Below, one piece after another: positions 35,076 to 45,235 of a stretch of DNA of 64,000 bases (position 1 is its first letter; each line of letters begins with the position of its first letter). Below the pieces are notes generated by a model. That model ran no database searches and was not told the origin of the DNA. It saw only the letters and a program-made list of their open reading frames with translations. The translations under genes and the position numbers were made by a program. The stretch comes from Diplosphaera chodatii. Taxonomy: Eukaryota > Chlorophyta > Trebouxiophyceae > Prasiolales > Stichococcaceae. The stretch spans positions 434,001 to 498,000 of the forward strand of contig JAALGY010000033.1 in the NCBI GenBank assembly GCA_032358165.1. Reading direction: 5' to 3'.

Positions 35076-36650
35076 TCACGTCGTCACCTGTGTCGCCTGC
35101 TGTGCTGGGTTCAGGCAGTCTGGCGGCCCATCCCCATCCGAGTAGTCCCCACGCTCCCCGTTGATTGGGCAGTATATGCCCTGCGTTGCTGGACACCTGC
35201 AAGCATTGAGTCGCATTCCACACAACTCTCCTGTCAGCCGGTGCAGGGGTACATGGTTATGTGACGTGGCAGTCTGTCACAGAACGGGGTTCAGGGGCGC
35301 AGCATGGCACCACAGATGCAAGGTGACTGAAGGCGTTACTCCAGCATCCAAACATGCCGCTTCTCAGTCTACTCATGTGGCTCACCTGCGGCTGACGGTC
35401 CAGCACAGCTCGATGCACGGCTTGGTGACCCCGTCGTCTGGCGAAGCGCCGATGCACCGCGGGAACAGCGAGGCGCACAGCCACGCCTTGTACGCCCGCA
35501 GGCAGTCGTCGCACGTCCACAGCTGCACATCCCTGCGAGCAAATGAGTTGGGTTGCATGGCGTCAGACCTGGGACGGTGCGACTGCGGTTGGGCAATGCT
35601 GCGATGCCCTCAAACAGCAGCGCCTCAAGAGTGCACGCGTGCGGGTCTCAGAGCACGGATAAGCGACACATACGTACCTGCAGTCCTCCAGCAGCAGCCC
35701 AAAGCGCAGGTTGGCAAAGGCGCAGGCGGCCATCTGGTCCTCTAGTTTCCCGGGAGGTAGCCCTGTATGGGTTGCCACTCGCGCGGGGTACGCTATGGAC
35801 GCTGCGCTGCAGAACCAGGGTGCCACCTGCAGGCAGATCAGCAGTTAAGTCGGTAGGCAGGCGAAGCATCCGCTGGATATGTTCCCAAGTATGCTGGTAC
35901 TGGCAGGCAGATGCCTACGTGGCAGGGCAACGGCGTCATCGCGCTGCAGTCAGGCTCACCTGAATGCTGCCAGAGCCATTGGTGTAGGTGTACGTCGCAG
36001 TGCGCACATCGGGCGAGGTGCACGCGTGCGTGCTGCCACATTCTTCCTGCAGAGTTCACATCACGCTATTTGGAAGACCGTGCACAAGGAGTGGACCGCA
36101 GGAATATCAACTGTGATTTCCAGATGCTTGTTTGTCCAGAATAATCTGCAGCATGACGTTACATTTGGATACAAGCAGCCGCATCGCATGGTTTGCCACC
36201 TCATATGGTGCGGTGTAGTTGAGCCGGTTCTCGCTGCCGATCTGGAAGGTCGCCTTGCAAGCTGGCGGCTGGTACGGCGCGCACTGGTATTGCCGCGGCC
36301 AATAGGTCTCACATGCAGCTTTTCTGGCCACACCTGCGTTTCAGGTCGCACAACGTTTGTGAGCTCATTCGGTCCCGTATTCATGCCGCACCAGCCGGTG
36401 CCACATGCCACCGCGTCAGCAGGCAGCCGATCGCAGCAGCTATGGCGTGTAGCTATGAAATCATATAAATATTCACTGAGGTCCAAGACCACTGATGGGT
36501 GGGCCTAAGAAGTCTGCTTAAGGCAATACCTCATCAGCGCTGGCAATGCCAAGTCGACAACTGGAACCGCTTGCCTGACAGAACAACTAATGTCAGCAGG
36601 TTGAAGACGTCCTTATACACCCACGGGGATGTAGCAACTCCGCGCCTCAT
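35076..36650 (-). CDS. Mid1-like cysteine-rich extracellular protein
   Basis: The C-terminal half resembles the Cys-rich end of the Mid1 stretch-activated calcium-channel subunit family (fungal Mid1, animal NALF). The order is WTCDDCLRAYKAWLCASLFPRC, then KPCIELCWTVSRRCPA and IYCPINGERGDYSD, with Cys spacing and the AYK-W-CA and PRC words conserved. Exons on the minus strand are 36650-36575, 36513-36477, 36439-36334, 36241-36200, 36046-35960, 35826-35678, 35532-35386 and 35196-35076, joining in frame to 254 aa. The first three exons were placed only by splice phase. They give a hydrophobic leader (VFNLLTLVVLSG) that would fit secretion, with a GC donor at 36574. A likely role is as a channel accessory at the plasma membrane; alternatives are any secreted frizzled-like Cys-rich protein. 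It is shorter than fungal Mid1. Confidence 0.6.
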
Positions 36651-36980
36651 GGCCTGAGCCGTGCTGCACCTAAGTCATACCGGCTGTGCTGCATACCAAT
36701 AATCGGACCAGCGCATGTGTCGCCACCGCGGCCCTAACAACGTGCCAAGTCCATAACGCCGCATGATACAGCCCGATGTAGGCTGTGATAGAGTGCGCAC
36801 GCGCGTGACCAGCCAGAAGAGCGAGCGGGAATCAGGCAGCGGCGTGCCCCCTGTAGCGAACCGCGCCACCTGGGGCGCAAGATGATGTCTGATCTTGCAG
36901 CCAGCTCGTCGGAAATTGCTCGCTGTTCGGAGGATTTTTAACATTAGATGTACGCATGCTGATCCAAATCCAAGAGCAAG
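36651..36980. promoter_or_regulatory. Divergent region, Mid1-like gene / GST-4
   Basis: The 330-bp head-to-head gap that must hold both promoters. No element was identified. Confidence 0.35.
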
Positions 36981-38808
36981 ATGGTGCAGGCACCAAGGCT
37001 GACGCTGTACCACGCCCTGCCGAACAGGTCAACCCGAGTTGTGGAGCTGATCGAGGTATGTTGCGCCGTGCACGGCTTTTCCCGACGCTGCCCCAGTTGG
37101 CACTGACTTCGCCCGCCGCGGGATCATGCGTGGGTCGCAGTTGCTGCACCACCACTAGGGTAATGCGAATTGCAGCAGCATTGCTCATGCACGGGGGCCC
37201 CTGCTCAGTGACAAACGACCACGGTAAGAGAACAATCCTGGTAGCATCTGCAATGCCTCCAGGAGCTGAAAGATCTGGGCGTGGACCTGTCAGACCGCAT
37301 CGACATCAAGACGATCGACTTCGATATGGTGCGGCATGCTGTGCCATGCTTCGCCCCTGTTAAGGTCTTATTTTGTGCAAAAATGCAACAAACGGGACGA
37401 TCACACTGTGCGATACCTACAGGACTACCTGCAGAGCCCTGAGTTCCTGAAGATCAACCCCTGCGGCACGTGTGTGCGCTGTCAGCATACAGCTGCTGAG
37501 CACCGTACCCCCAGCACTGTGCGTGCTGTGCGTGCTGCGTGCTGGCGAGGCTTGAAACATATGGTGGTTGGTTGACTTCGTGTCGGTGACGTTGATCACC
37601 TGCAGGATACCGGTGCTGACAGACCATCAGCGCATCACAATCAACGAGTCCTGCGGCATCCTGCTGTATATCCTCAAGATGTGCGGTGGGTTCTCACCCC
37701 AAGTTGGAGATTTCAGCCAGCACTGCAAGTTCATCAACGCCGAGATGTTGCAGCGCTGCGCATAGACGGCCGAACACTGTTGTGTACTGAAAGTCAGTGT
37801 GCTGTCTACTTGCAGGCAAGGGCCACCTGCAGCCGGCCGATGACGATGCCGCGGGCTGGGCGCAATTCCTTAACTGGATGTTCCGGGCAGGTAGATTAAG
37901 GTTGCTTCTTGTGCTGCCTCTTCTTTTCAGTATGACCCTTGCTGCTAGCTTGCCACCAGTACAGTTTGCATGGTACTTTGCAACATGTCACCGCCGGACG
38001 CCTGTGCCCGATGGTCCGCTGACTGCATGGCCCACAGAGACGGTGCTGGCATCGCCGCTTGACCGTTGGTTCTTCAACTCGCCACTGTCGCCGCTGCCGC
38101 CTGACAGGCGTAAGCCCGACGTCGCGGAGGCCGGGTTGCAGCAGTGCGTCAGTCACACCAAGCCCCCGTTTGCATCTTCCAGTCAGACTGCGCCAGTGTT
38201 ATACGATACTATGCTGCTGGTGTTTGTCGTTCGTGCTGTTGCTGGTGCTTTGACCTGGGGTGGAATATGATGGGCATATGCATGCCGTCTGCAGGGCCAT
38301 GAAGGGGTTCAAGGTGCTGGAAGATGCCCTGGAGGGCCGGGAGTACCTGGTCAACAACAATTTCAGTGCGGCAGACATTTCTGTAAGCAGACCTGACTTC
38401 ATACGCATCCAAGTCGAGGGCTGTCTACAAGCTGAGGTCGTGTCGGGTACAAGGTCCTGCCTCCTGCTGCTGGAGTGTATCAGAACCGAAAGACGACTCC
38501 TTCTCATCACACACTCCCACCCTGACGTCTGTAGGTCGGCTACAGCGCGGGATACTTCGCCTGGCTGCAGCTTCCCGGAGCCGACAAGTTCCCCAATGTC
38601 ATGTGCGCTGACCCGCCTTCTGACGCTGGAGCAAGCTGATGCATGCCCCCGACAGCCCCCAGGGAACGTTAAGCGCAGCAAAGGGCCCGATGATCGGCAT
38701 GTGGCTGGGTGCTGCAGGGCATACACGGAGCGCCTCGTGGCACGGGCAGCGGCGAAGCGGGTCTGGGCAGGCTTTCAGCCACCAGTCCTGGGCAATTCTG
38801 CTGCATAG
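36981..38808 (+). CDS. Glutathione S-transferase family protein, GST-4
   Basis: A second GST subgroup, 30 kb from GST-1 to GST-3. Nine exons (36981-37055, 37263-37328, 37423-37469, 37606-37685, 37816-37890, 38038-38143, 38295-38382, 38535-38602, 38718-38808) join to 231 aa. Motifs are LTLYHALPNRSTRVVELIE at the active site, TIPVLTD (cis-Pro), INESCGILLYILKMCG, and VNNNFSAADISVGYSAGYF (N-capping box). The intron after the cis-Pro-region NP-G-T word (phase 2) and the one after the ILKMCG word (phase 1) match GST-2, while others are extra. So it shares ancestry with the tandem trio but has more introns. Its closest relative in the window is the intronless GST-5 right after it. Confidence 0.88.
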
Positions 38809-39442
38809 GTGGACGGCGACTCGTGGCAAGGGTGTCATCCTTGAGGTGGATGAAGCTGCCGCGGCGAATGAGGGGCTGTCCCTGAAGACGGATTGTCTGA
38901 AGCTTGTGGCACTGAAGTTTAAGACGGTTGAAGTCGCAACCGAAGCAGACATTTGTGAAGTTTGAGTAAAGCACGCCACATTGGAAGGGGAACAGCTCTG
39001 ACGTCTGCTTGAAGGCAATCGCATGCAGGTTTGAAGTTGGTTCTTGTGTTGTTGATAGCACAGAGCATGTGATTGAGCTCGGCACCGTGCACGAGGGCAC
39101 CTATGGACTTGACATGACTCTGTTTTGATGTCTTCAGACCGATGCGGCGCCGAACGGCAGGCAAGGGCATGAGCCACAGTACCCCCAGCACCCACACATA
39201 CACTGCTACGTTGCATGCATCTGGCGCAGTACCTCGATACTACTATAGTCCGCCGGGCTCTCAGCATTGCTACCAGTTGCCCTCGCTGCTGATGTGGACA
39301 CTGCTCCAGCTGGAGCAATGCTGTCTGGATCTTTGTCGTGCAAAGATCAAATTCTTCGCATGCAATTTGCAGCCTGATCGCCACACTTATGCACTCCCTG
39401 ATCACCCTGAAATTATTTGGCGCTCCGCATTGCCCAGCAGCC
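38809..39442. other. Spacer between GST-4 and GST-5
   Basis: About 630 bp. An open frame continues past the GST-4 stop in another phase to 38965 with a charged, helix-like sequence, but no splice site or similarity supports it as a gene. The rest should include the GST-4 3' UTR and whatever promoter drives GST-5. Confidence 0.4.
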
Positions 39443-40201
39443 ATGGCGCAGCCCGGCAAGCTCACTCTGGTGCACGCACTGCCGTGCAGATCAGCACGAG
39501 TGGTCCACCTGCTCGAGGAGCTAAAGGATGCAGGTGTCGACTTGAGTGACCGCATTGAAGTCAAGAAGATCGAGTTCGATTATATGTACCTGATGAGCGA
39601 TGAGTACAAAAAGCTGAACCCGATGTCAACGATCCCTGTGATGACGGATCACAAGAGCGTCTACATCAATGAGTCGTGCGGCATCCTGCTGTACATCCTC
39701 AAGTTCTTTGGTCAGGGCCACCTGCAGCCGGCTGACAATGATGCGGCGGGGTGGGCAGAGTTCCTCAACTGGATGTTCCGCGCTGAGACGGTGCTGTCGG
39801 GGCCGCTCACGCGCTGGATGATGCACTCCGACCGGTCGCCCATGCCCGCTCACCTGCGCAAGCCCGACGTCTCCGAGGCTGCGTGGCAGACGGCGCTGGC
39901 AGGGTATCAGGTGCTGGAGGACACCCTGGAGGGCAAAGAGTTCCTGGTCAACAACACCTTCACTGCTGCTGACATCGCGGTGGTGTACAGCACGGGCTTC
40001 TGGGTGGCTATGTTCCCCGACATGAGCGCCGAGCCCGCCAGCAAGTTCCCCAACATCAGGATGTACAATGACCGCGTCATGTCACGTCCGGCAGCGGCTC
40101 GGGTGTGGGAGGGCTTCCAGCCGCCTCCAAGAATGCGTGAGGAAGTTGATCCACCGGCGAAGGACGCTGCCAATGACGAGCAGCAGCCAGCAGCAACATG
40201 A
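39443..40201 (+). CDS. Intronless glutathione S-transferase, GST-5 (probable retrocopy)
   Basis: A single uninterrupted frame of 252 aa, beginning MAQPGKLTLVHALPCRSARV. It is homologous along its full length to GST-4, whose coding sequence is split by eight introns. Shared words are ELKD-GVDLSDRI, TIPVMTDH, INESCGILLYILK, GHLQPADNDAAGWAEFLNWM, VNNTFTAADIAV and RVWEGFQPP. All introns are missing and the frame is intact, which suggests retroposition followed by selection. It has an extra acidic C-terminal tail of about 25 residues. No poly(A) tract or target-site duplication is obvious at its ends, so the insertion is not very recent. The active-site Ser and cis-Pro regions are kept, so activity is likely. 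Confidence 0.9.
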   Translation: MAQPGKLTLVHALPCRSARVVHLLEELKDAGVDLSDRIEVKKIEFDYMYLMSDEYKKLNPMSTIPVMTDHKSVYINESCGILLYILKFFGQGHLQPADNDAAGWAEFLNWMFRAETVLSGPLTRWMMHSDRSPMPAHLRKPDVSEAAWQTALAGYQVLEDTLEGKEFLVNNTFTAADIAVVYSTGFWVAMFPDMSAEPASKFPNIRMYNDRVMSRPAAARVWEGFQPPPRMREEVDPPAKDAANDEQQPAAT

Positions 40202-40660
40202 AAGTGCTTGCACTGAAACTGACATGCACGTATGGCATCAAACGTCTGATGCCATACGAGGGCCACACGACCCAAACTGCTTGCATTCATGATATGACAG
40301 AAGCAGGCGAGCACCCCGTCATGTGCGAAACCACTATGAGTGTAGCGGCTGTGCCTATGTGAAGGATGTATGTGCAAAGATATGCTGCGCCGAGACCTTT
40401 GACCATCATGTGCAACTGATTCACGCTCCTCAGCCTTCTTTTGCAAGAAACATCTGCACTGTGGTGCATGCATGCCTGTGGTTCTGTGCCTGCTGCACTT
40501 GATGCAAGCCTGCGGTGGTCCTGACGTCTGACTACCCTGAGTGTTGTTGCTGCTCCCCCCTTCCTGCCCTACTCTGGCCTACCCTGCAGAGCCTGGTCTC
40601 CTTGATGAGCTCGTCAGCACATTGTCAAAATGGTCAGCTGATGTTGCTGCAGGTTCCTGA
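40202..40660. other. Convergent 3' region of GST-5 and PurF gene
   Basis: About 460 bp without a gene. It contains the perfect 12-bp hairpin at 40229-40258. Confidence 0.4.
40229..40258 (+). repeat. 12-bp perfect inverted repeat (hairpin) after GST-5
   Basis: CGTATGGCATCA at 40229-40240 pairs perfectly with TGATGCCATACG at 40247-40258 around a 6-base loop, 27 bases after the GST-5 stop. No T-run follows. It may be a 3' UTR stem-loop or the trace of a small foldback element. Confidence 0.85.
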
Positions 40661-43600
40661 TCAGGATTTGGCCGCAGCTGCCACCAGCCCCCCTGCAGCG
40701 TCCACATTCCTGCCGGCGCGATCGCGTGCCGACACCCGGATGCTGCTCTCTAGGCCCTCCAGATACTCGGGATGCACGTCCCCAGTCACGTACCGGCCTG
40801 CACATGCACACAGGTGACGTTGACAGCGTTCCAAGGTCAATGGCATCCGCAGCGTCTCAGCGAGGGGCACCATGCCAGGGCAAGGCTGCGACTGAAGCAT
40901 GTAATGTGTGGCAAGAGGCCGGGGTGTTCCAGGGGTCTCGCACCTGTGAAGCAGGAGTCCTCGAACTGGGTGATGGCGGGGTTTAGCTCGTGGCCGACCG
41001 CGATCAGGTCCGCGTGCGTCTGGTACAGCAGGCCGTCGGCGCCGAGCAGGCCCTTGATCTCCTCCTGCGACAGCACAGCAGCGCTGTTGGTTGCAGAGTG
41101 GAAGGTTTGCAGAGTAAAAGGAGCAATGCGCACGTGTGCCTGGGTCAGGCCGACGGCAGCTCCATCGACCCTGCCGAAACAGTGCCGGCAACAAGCAGGG
41201 TGCATAGCCAACAGCTGACCGCATCTTTGCCTGCAGCGAGTTTCTGCAATAAGTGTGCAAGCGATGCCGCTGTGGCAGCGAGTCTGACACTGCCTTCCAC
41301 AGCGTGCAAGCGCATCCAGCTGTGGATGCTATGACACAATATGAGTGGTGACGTTTCAAGAAAGAGACCAGTGTTGAAAAAATATAGCAGACACACCTCG
41401 GACTTCTCGTTGGCCACAAACTCGCGGCGCGTCGGCATGTCCACGCCGTACACGTTGGGGTACCGCACCGGGGGACTCGCGCTCGCCAGGAACACCTGCA
41501 GATGCGCACATCAGCAAGGCCGTTCACTTGCTACACCTTAGATAAGGCTATCACTGCTGCGGCTAGGCACACAGCAACTGCCGGCAAACCGTCAACTGGG
41601 TGGATGTTGCGGGTCATGCAGCATCTCCCACGCTGAAGAACAGGCTGTGGGCAGGCTGCGGGCAGGCTGCGGCCCGCGGCTCACCTTCTTGGCGCCCGCG
41701 CGCCGCACCATGTCCACAATCTGGCTCATGGTGGTGCCCCGCACTATCGAGTCGTCCACCAGCAGCACCGACTTGTCCTTGAACACCGCCGGCATCGCGT
41801 TCAGCTTGCGCCGCACGCTGAGCTCCCGCGTGCGCTGCAGGGCATGACGCAGACTGGTCAGGTGGTCTCATACTGGTGCTCAGCACTCCGCCAACACAGC
41901 CGCACATGCCGCGGATCCGCGATAGGCGGAACGGCCTGCCCAGAGCCACATCGTTACCAAGCTCCACCTGCCACCAGCCTGAGGCTGCGGGTGCCGGTGA
42001 AATGCATCGTTGGCCAAGCATGATCACCAGCGCATGCTGCAGTGGAGCAGGACTGTAAAAGTCACCTGGTCGGGCATGATGAAGGTGCGGCCAACGTAGC
42101 GGTTCTTCACCAGGCCCTCCCTGTAGGGCAGGCCCAGCTCTGCGCTAATCTGGATGGCCGCGGGGCGGCTGCCGTCCGGCACCGGCACGACGCAGTCGAT
42201 GTCCCAACCCGTCTGCCTGTGTCCAGAACCATGAAGAGGCTGAAAGTCTAAATCGAGGCGCGTTTGCCAAAAGACAGGAGGACGGCACAGGGCATGCGAA
42301 TGCTGTTTGTCCCAAATGCGTTCATCTCTGCAACTGGATGCCACACAGGCTGTCGCCAGCGGACTTGAGCCACCCAGCTTCTGGCGGCTAGTGTGGCACA
42401 TGAGGGAAGCAAAGGTTCAGGAGTACGTACACTGAGCAAAACGATCAACTCTGCACCTGATGCGGGCGGCGAGGCGGCTGCCGAGGCCCAGCTGGAAGTT
42501 GTACACCGGGATGTCGTTGAGCACCGAGTCGGGGCGCGCCAGGTAGATGTACTCGAAGATGCAGGGCGCCGTCTGCTTGCTCTCCGCGCACTGCCGGCTG
42601 ATCAGCTTGCCCTGCAGCACAGCAGCAGAGTCCCGTTGCCGTGAAACCAGCCACCAAGGTTACCGGCCACGGTTTCACCGAAACATTGCACAGGCGACAG
42701 CGCACAGCCTGCAGAGAAAACAGTTCAGCCAATGCGCTGCCCGCACCACGCTGCATGATATATTGTGAATTATGATGATATTATGATTGCGATCAGAGGG
42801 CGGCTCTGGTCTAGCCGCACCTCGGGGCTGATGATGATCATCTCCCCTGGCCGCACGTCCCGCACCCGCCGGTAGCCGATGGGCCCGAAGGCGCAGTCCT
42901 CCGAGGCGACGCAGTACTCGGGACCCTCCGGAGAGTCCCGCTGCCCCAGCACCAGCGGCCTATGTACATGAATGACACCTATTCTGGTTATGGTTTGTGT
43001 CTTTCATTCATCAAAGGTGCAGTCATGTCGTGGACCGTGTATTGATATGGGCCGGGGGTGCCACAGCCGGCGGGCGCCATCTGAACATGTACGCCTCAGC
43101 GAGCTGCGCCCGCTGCGCAGTCACCTGATGCCGAACGGGTCCCGGAAGGCGACAGTGCCGACGCCGTGCACCAGGCAGATGCACGAGTAGCTGCCCTGCA
43201 GCAGCCGCATCGCCTCCGCGCCCGCCTCGAACACCAGGTCCGACTTTTTCTGCGCGCCACGCCACGAGGCACATCACGAGGCGAACCAAGGCGGCATCTT
43301 GAGGGAACTGCAAGTAGGGTTGCGACGCAGACGTGGAGGATGTGCTGCGGACCTGGTTGGGGTCGCAGGACGCCTCTGCCAGGCACCGCTGGTGCGCCCT
43401 GTGGATCCCGTCCGCCAGCACGTTCAGCAGCACCTGCACAGGTTGACTGGATCCCCTTGTGTGCCCCTCAACCTGCCTTTGCTGCATGTCCGCACCCATG
43501 TTGAGCTGGAGTGCAGCATGTTCTTCAAGATAAAGGGAAAATTCACAGGAAGATGGTGAACAGAAACTGCACGATAAGATGGGCACCTCGGAGTCGGAGT

Positions 43601-44820
43601 CCGTGCGCAGGTGGCGGTTGAAGAAGCTGTTGCTGCTGTTGAGGCCCTCCCGCAGCGCCGCCGCGTTGGTGATGTTGCCGTTGTGGATCAGGAAGATGCC
43701 CAGGGGGCTGTTCACGAAGAAGGGCTGCGCCTCCTGCGCGGAGGGCGTGCCCGCCGTCGGGTACCGCACGTGGCCGATGCCCGCCCGCCCTGCGCCACGC
43801 GCCACAGCAGGTCAATCAGGTCCTATAAAGCCCAAGTACGTGGGCCATCCGTGGCCAGAGTAGACCAGTGTACGCTCGCAAAGCGACATTGCAAGAGCTG
43901 AGGACGTGGGGCTGCCTCTGAGGCAGTGCCGCCGCCTGATCAGGGCCGCAGAATCTGGCACGCTGTGCAGCGGGCGGGGCCTGCGGTGTCGCAGACCAGG
44001 CGGTGCCCACCTGGCAGCTTGCGCATGCGGGACTCGCTGCTGAAAACATCCGACACCAGGCCGTTGTCCTTGCGCTCGGCAAACTTCACCCAGTCCGTCG
44101 TCACCATGCCGGCAGAGTCCTGCAGCATCACATATGCTCGGCTGGCACGGGCGCTTGCAACATATGAAGCCGCTCCGCCGTAGCTGCCAACATGCACGCG
44201 GCGGCCACCAGAGAGCACCTCGGCTCCGGTTGTCCTTCCTTCGCCAGTTTGCTCTGTGCCAAGAGCATGCTGTGCATGAAAATCACCTGGCCACGGTGCT
44301 GCAGCGACAGCAGGCCCTCATACAGCTCCGCGTTGGCGAAGCCGCCCTGCTTGTGGATGCCGATGATGCCGCAGGCTCGCGGAGTGCAATGCCTGCGGAC
44401 CGATATGCGTGCACATTTATGCCGTCATGCTGTTGGGTGTCTTCATGGAGGCTCGGCTCAAAGCCTGCCCCATGGCACAGTTCCTACGTGCATGAGAACA
44501 ACAATGGCTGGATCTATGACCGTTCCGCAACAGCAGAGCGGCTGTGAGTACCTCGCGCTGCGACTCCTGTCAGGCCGCCCCACTGCCGCCTCCGCTGACG
44601 GCGACAGCAGGCGAGCGGCGGTGGCATCCAGAAAGCTGGCTCCGGAGTGGAAGCACGACGCTGAAGCTGCCAGATGGCTGTGCGGTCTGCACTGCGGCGC
44701 CGCCAGCTGCGCAGGGCTGCGGCGCTGCGGCCCCGGCTGCTGCCGTGGCGCCGAGCCGACTCGCACGCCTGGCGCGGCTGCCGGCATGTGCACACCCGCC
44801 TGCCGGTGTGCCGTATGCAT
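40661..44820 (-). CDS. purF: Amidophosphoribosyltransferase (glutamine PRPP amidotransferase)
   Basis: First committed enzyme of purine synthesis: PRPP plus glutamine to phosphoribosylamine. Thirteen exons on the minus strand: 44820-44552, 44392-44287, 44119-44011, 43789-43587, 43433-43353, 43249-43125, 42959-42821, 42611-42457, 42216-42066, 41834-41685, 41495-41397, 41064-40944 and 40797-40661. They join to 614 aa. The first 90 residues are Ser/Ala/Arg-rich, like a plastid transit peptide. The glutaminase domain starts at CGIIGIHK (catalytic Cys) with [32 protein letters not shown] and [13 protein letters not shown]. The transferase domain has [12 protein letters not shown] and the PRPP loop [14 protein letters not shown]. 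The words match the E. coli PurF/yeast Ade4 type more than the Fe-S Bacillus type of land plants. Mature cleavage before Cys-98 or so is inferred. Confidence 0.95.
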
Positions 44821-45235
44821 TTGAGTGCAGCACCAAGCTGCTGCAGGAAGACTGCAGGAGCTCGTTGGACGCTTAAAGACTCTGTTTAGCAAAGCCCCTG
44901 GTCAACTGAGATTGATTTCGAACATGGTGCTGATATGAATCCTGGCCGCTGCAGGAATGCACTGCGTGAAAGTGGATCAACGCCTTCAGAAATTGCTCAG
45001 CACCTGTTCAGCGGCAGAGCGACCTGCATAATGTCACTGTGCTGGCCTGCACCACCCAAACTGAGCAAAGCCCTGACGGCCAGCAGCAGGCAGGGGCCGA
45101 ATTGCTGACACGGGCCATGACATGCGAGAGTGCCATTTCGCTGCCTGCATTCCTTCTGACACATGTCTCCATTGATGTATGCGTACGACGTGGCAGGACC
45201 GTGCAGAGGCGGCAAGGTTGCTGCAAACATCAAAC
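44821..45235. promoter_or_regulatory. Divergent promoter region, PurF / Gemin5-like gene
   Basis: The 415-bp head-to-head gap. No individual element could be identified. Confidence 0.4.

Noticed and set aside
38809..38965. Open frame continuing past GST-4
   Set aside because: It is in a different phase from the terminal GST-4 exon, which already ends at a family-typical C-terminus.
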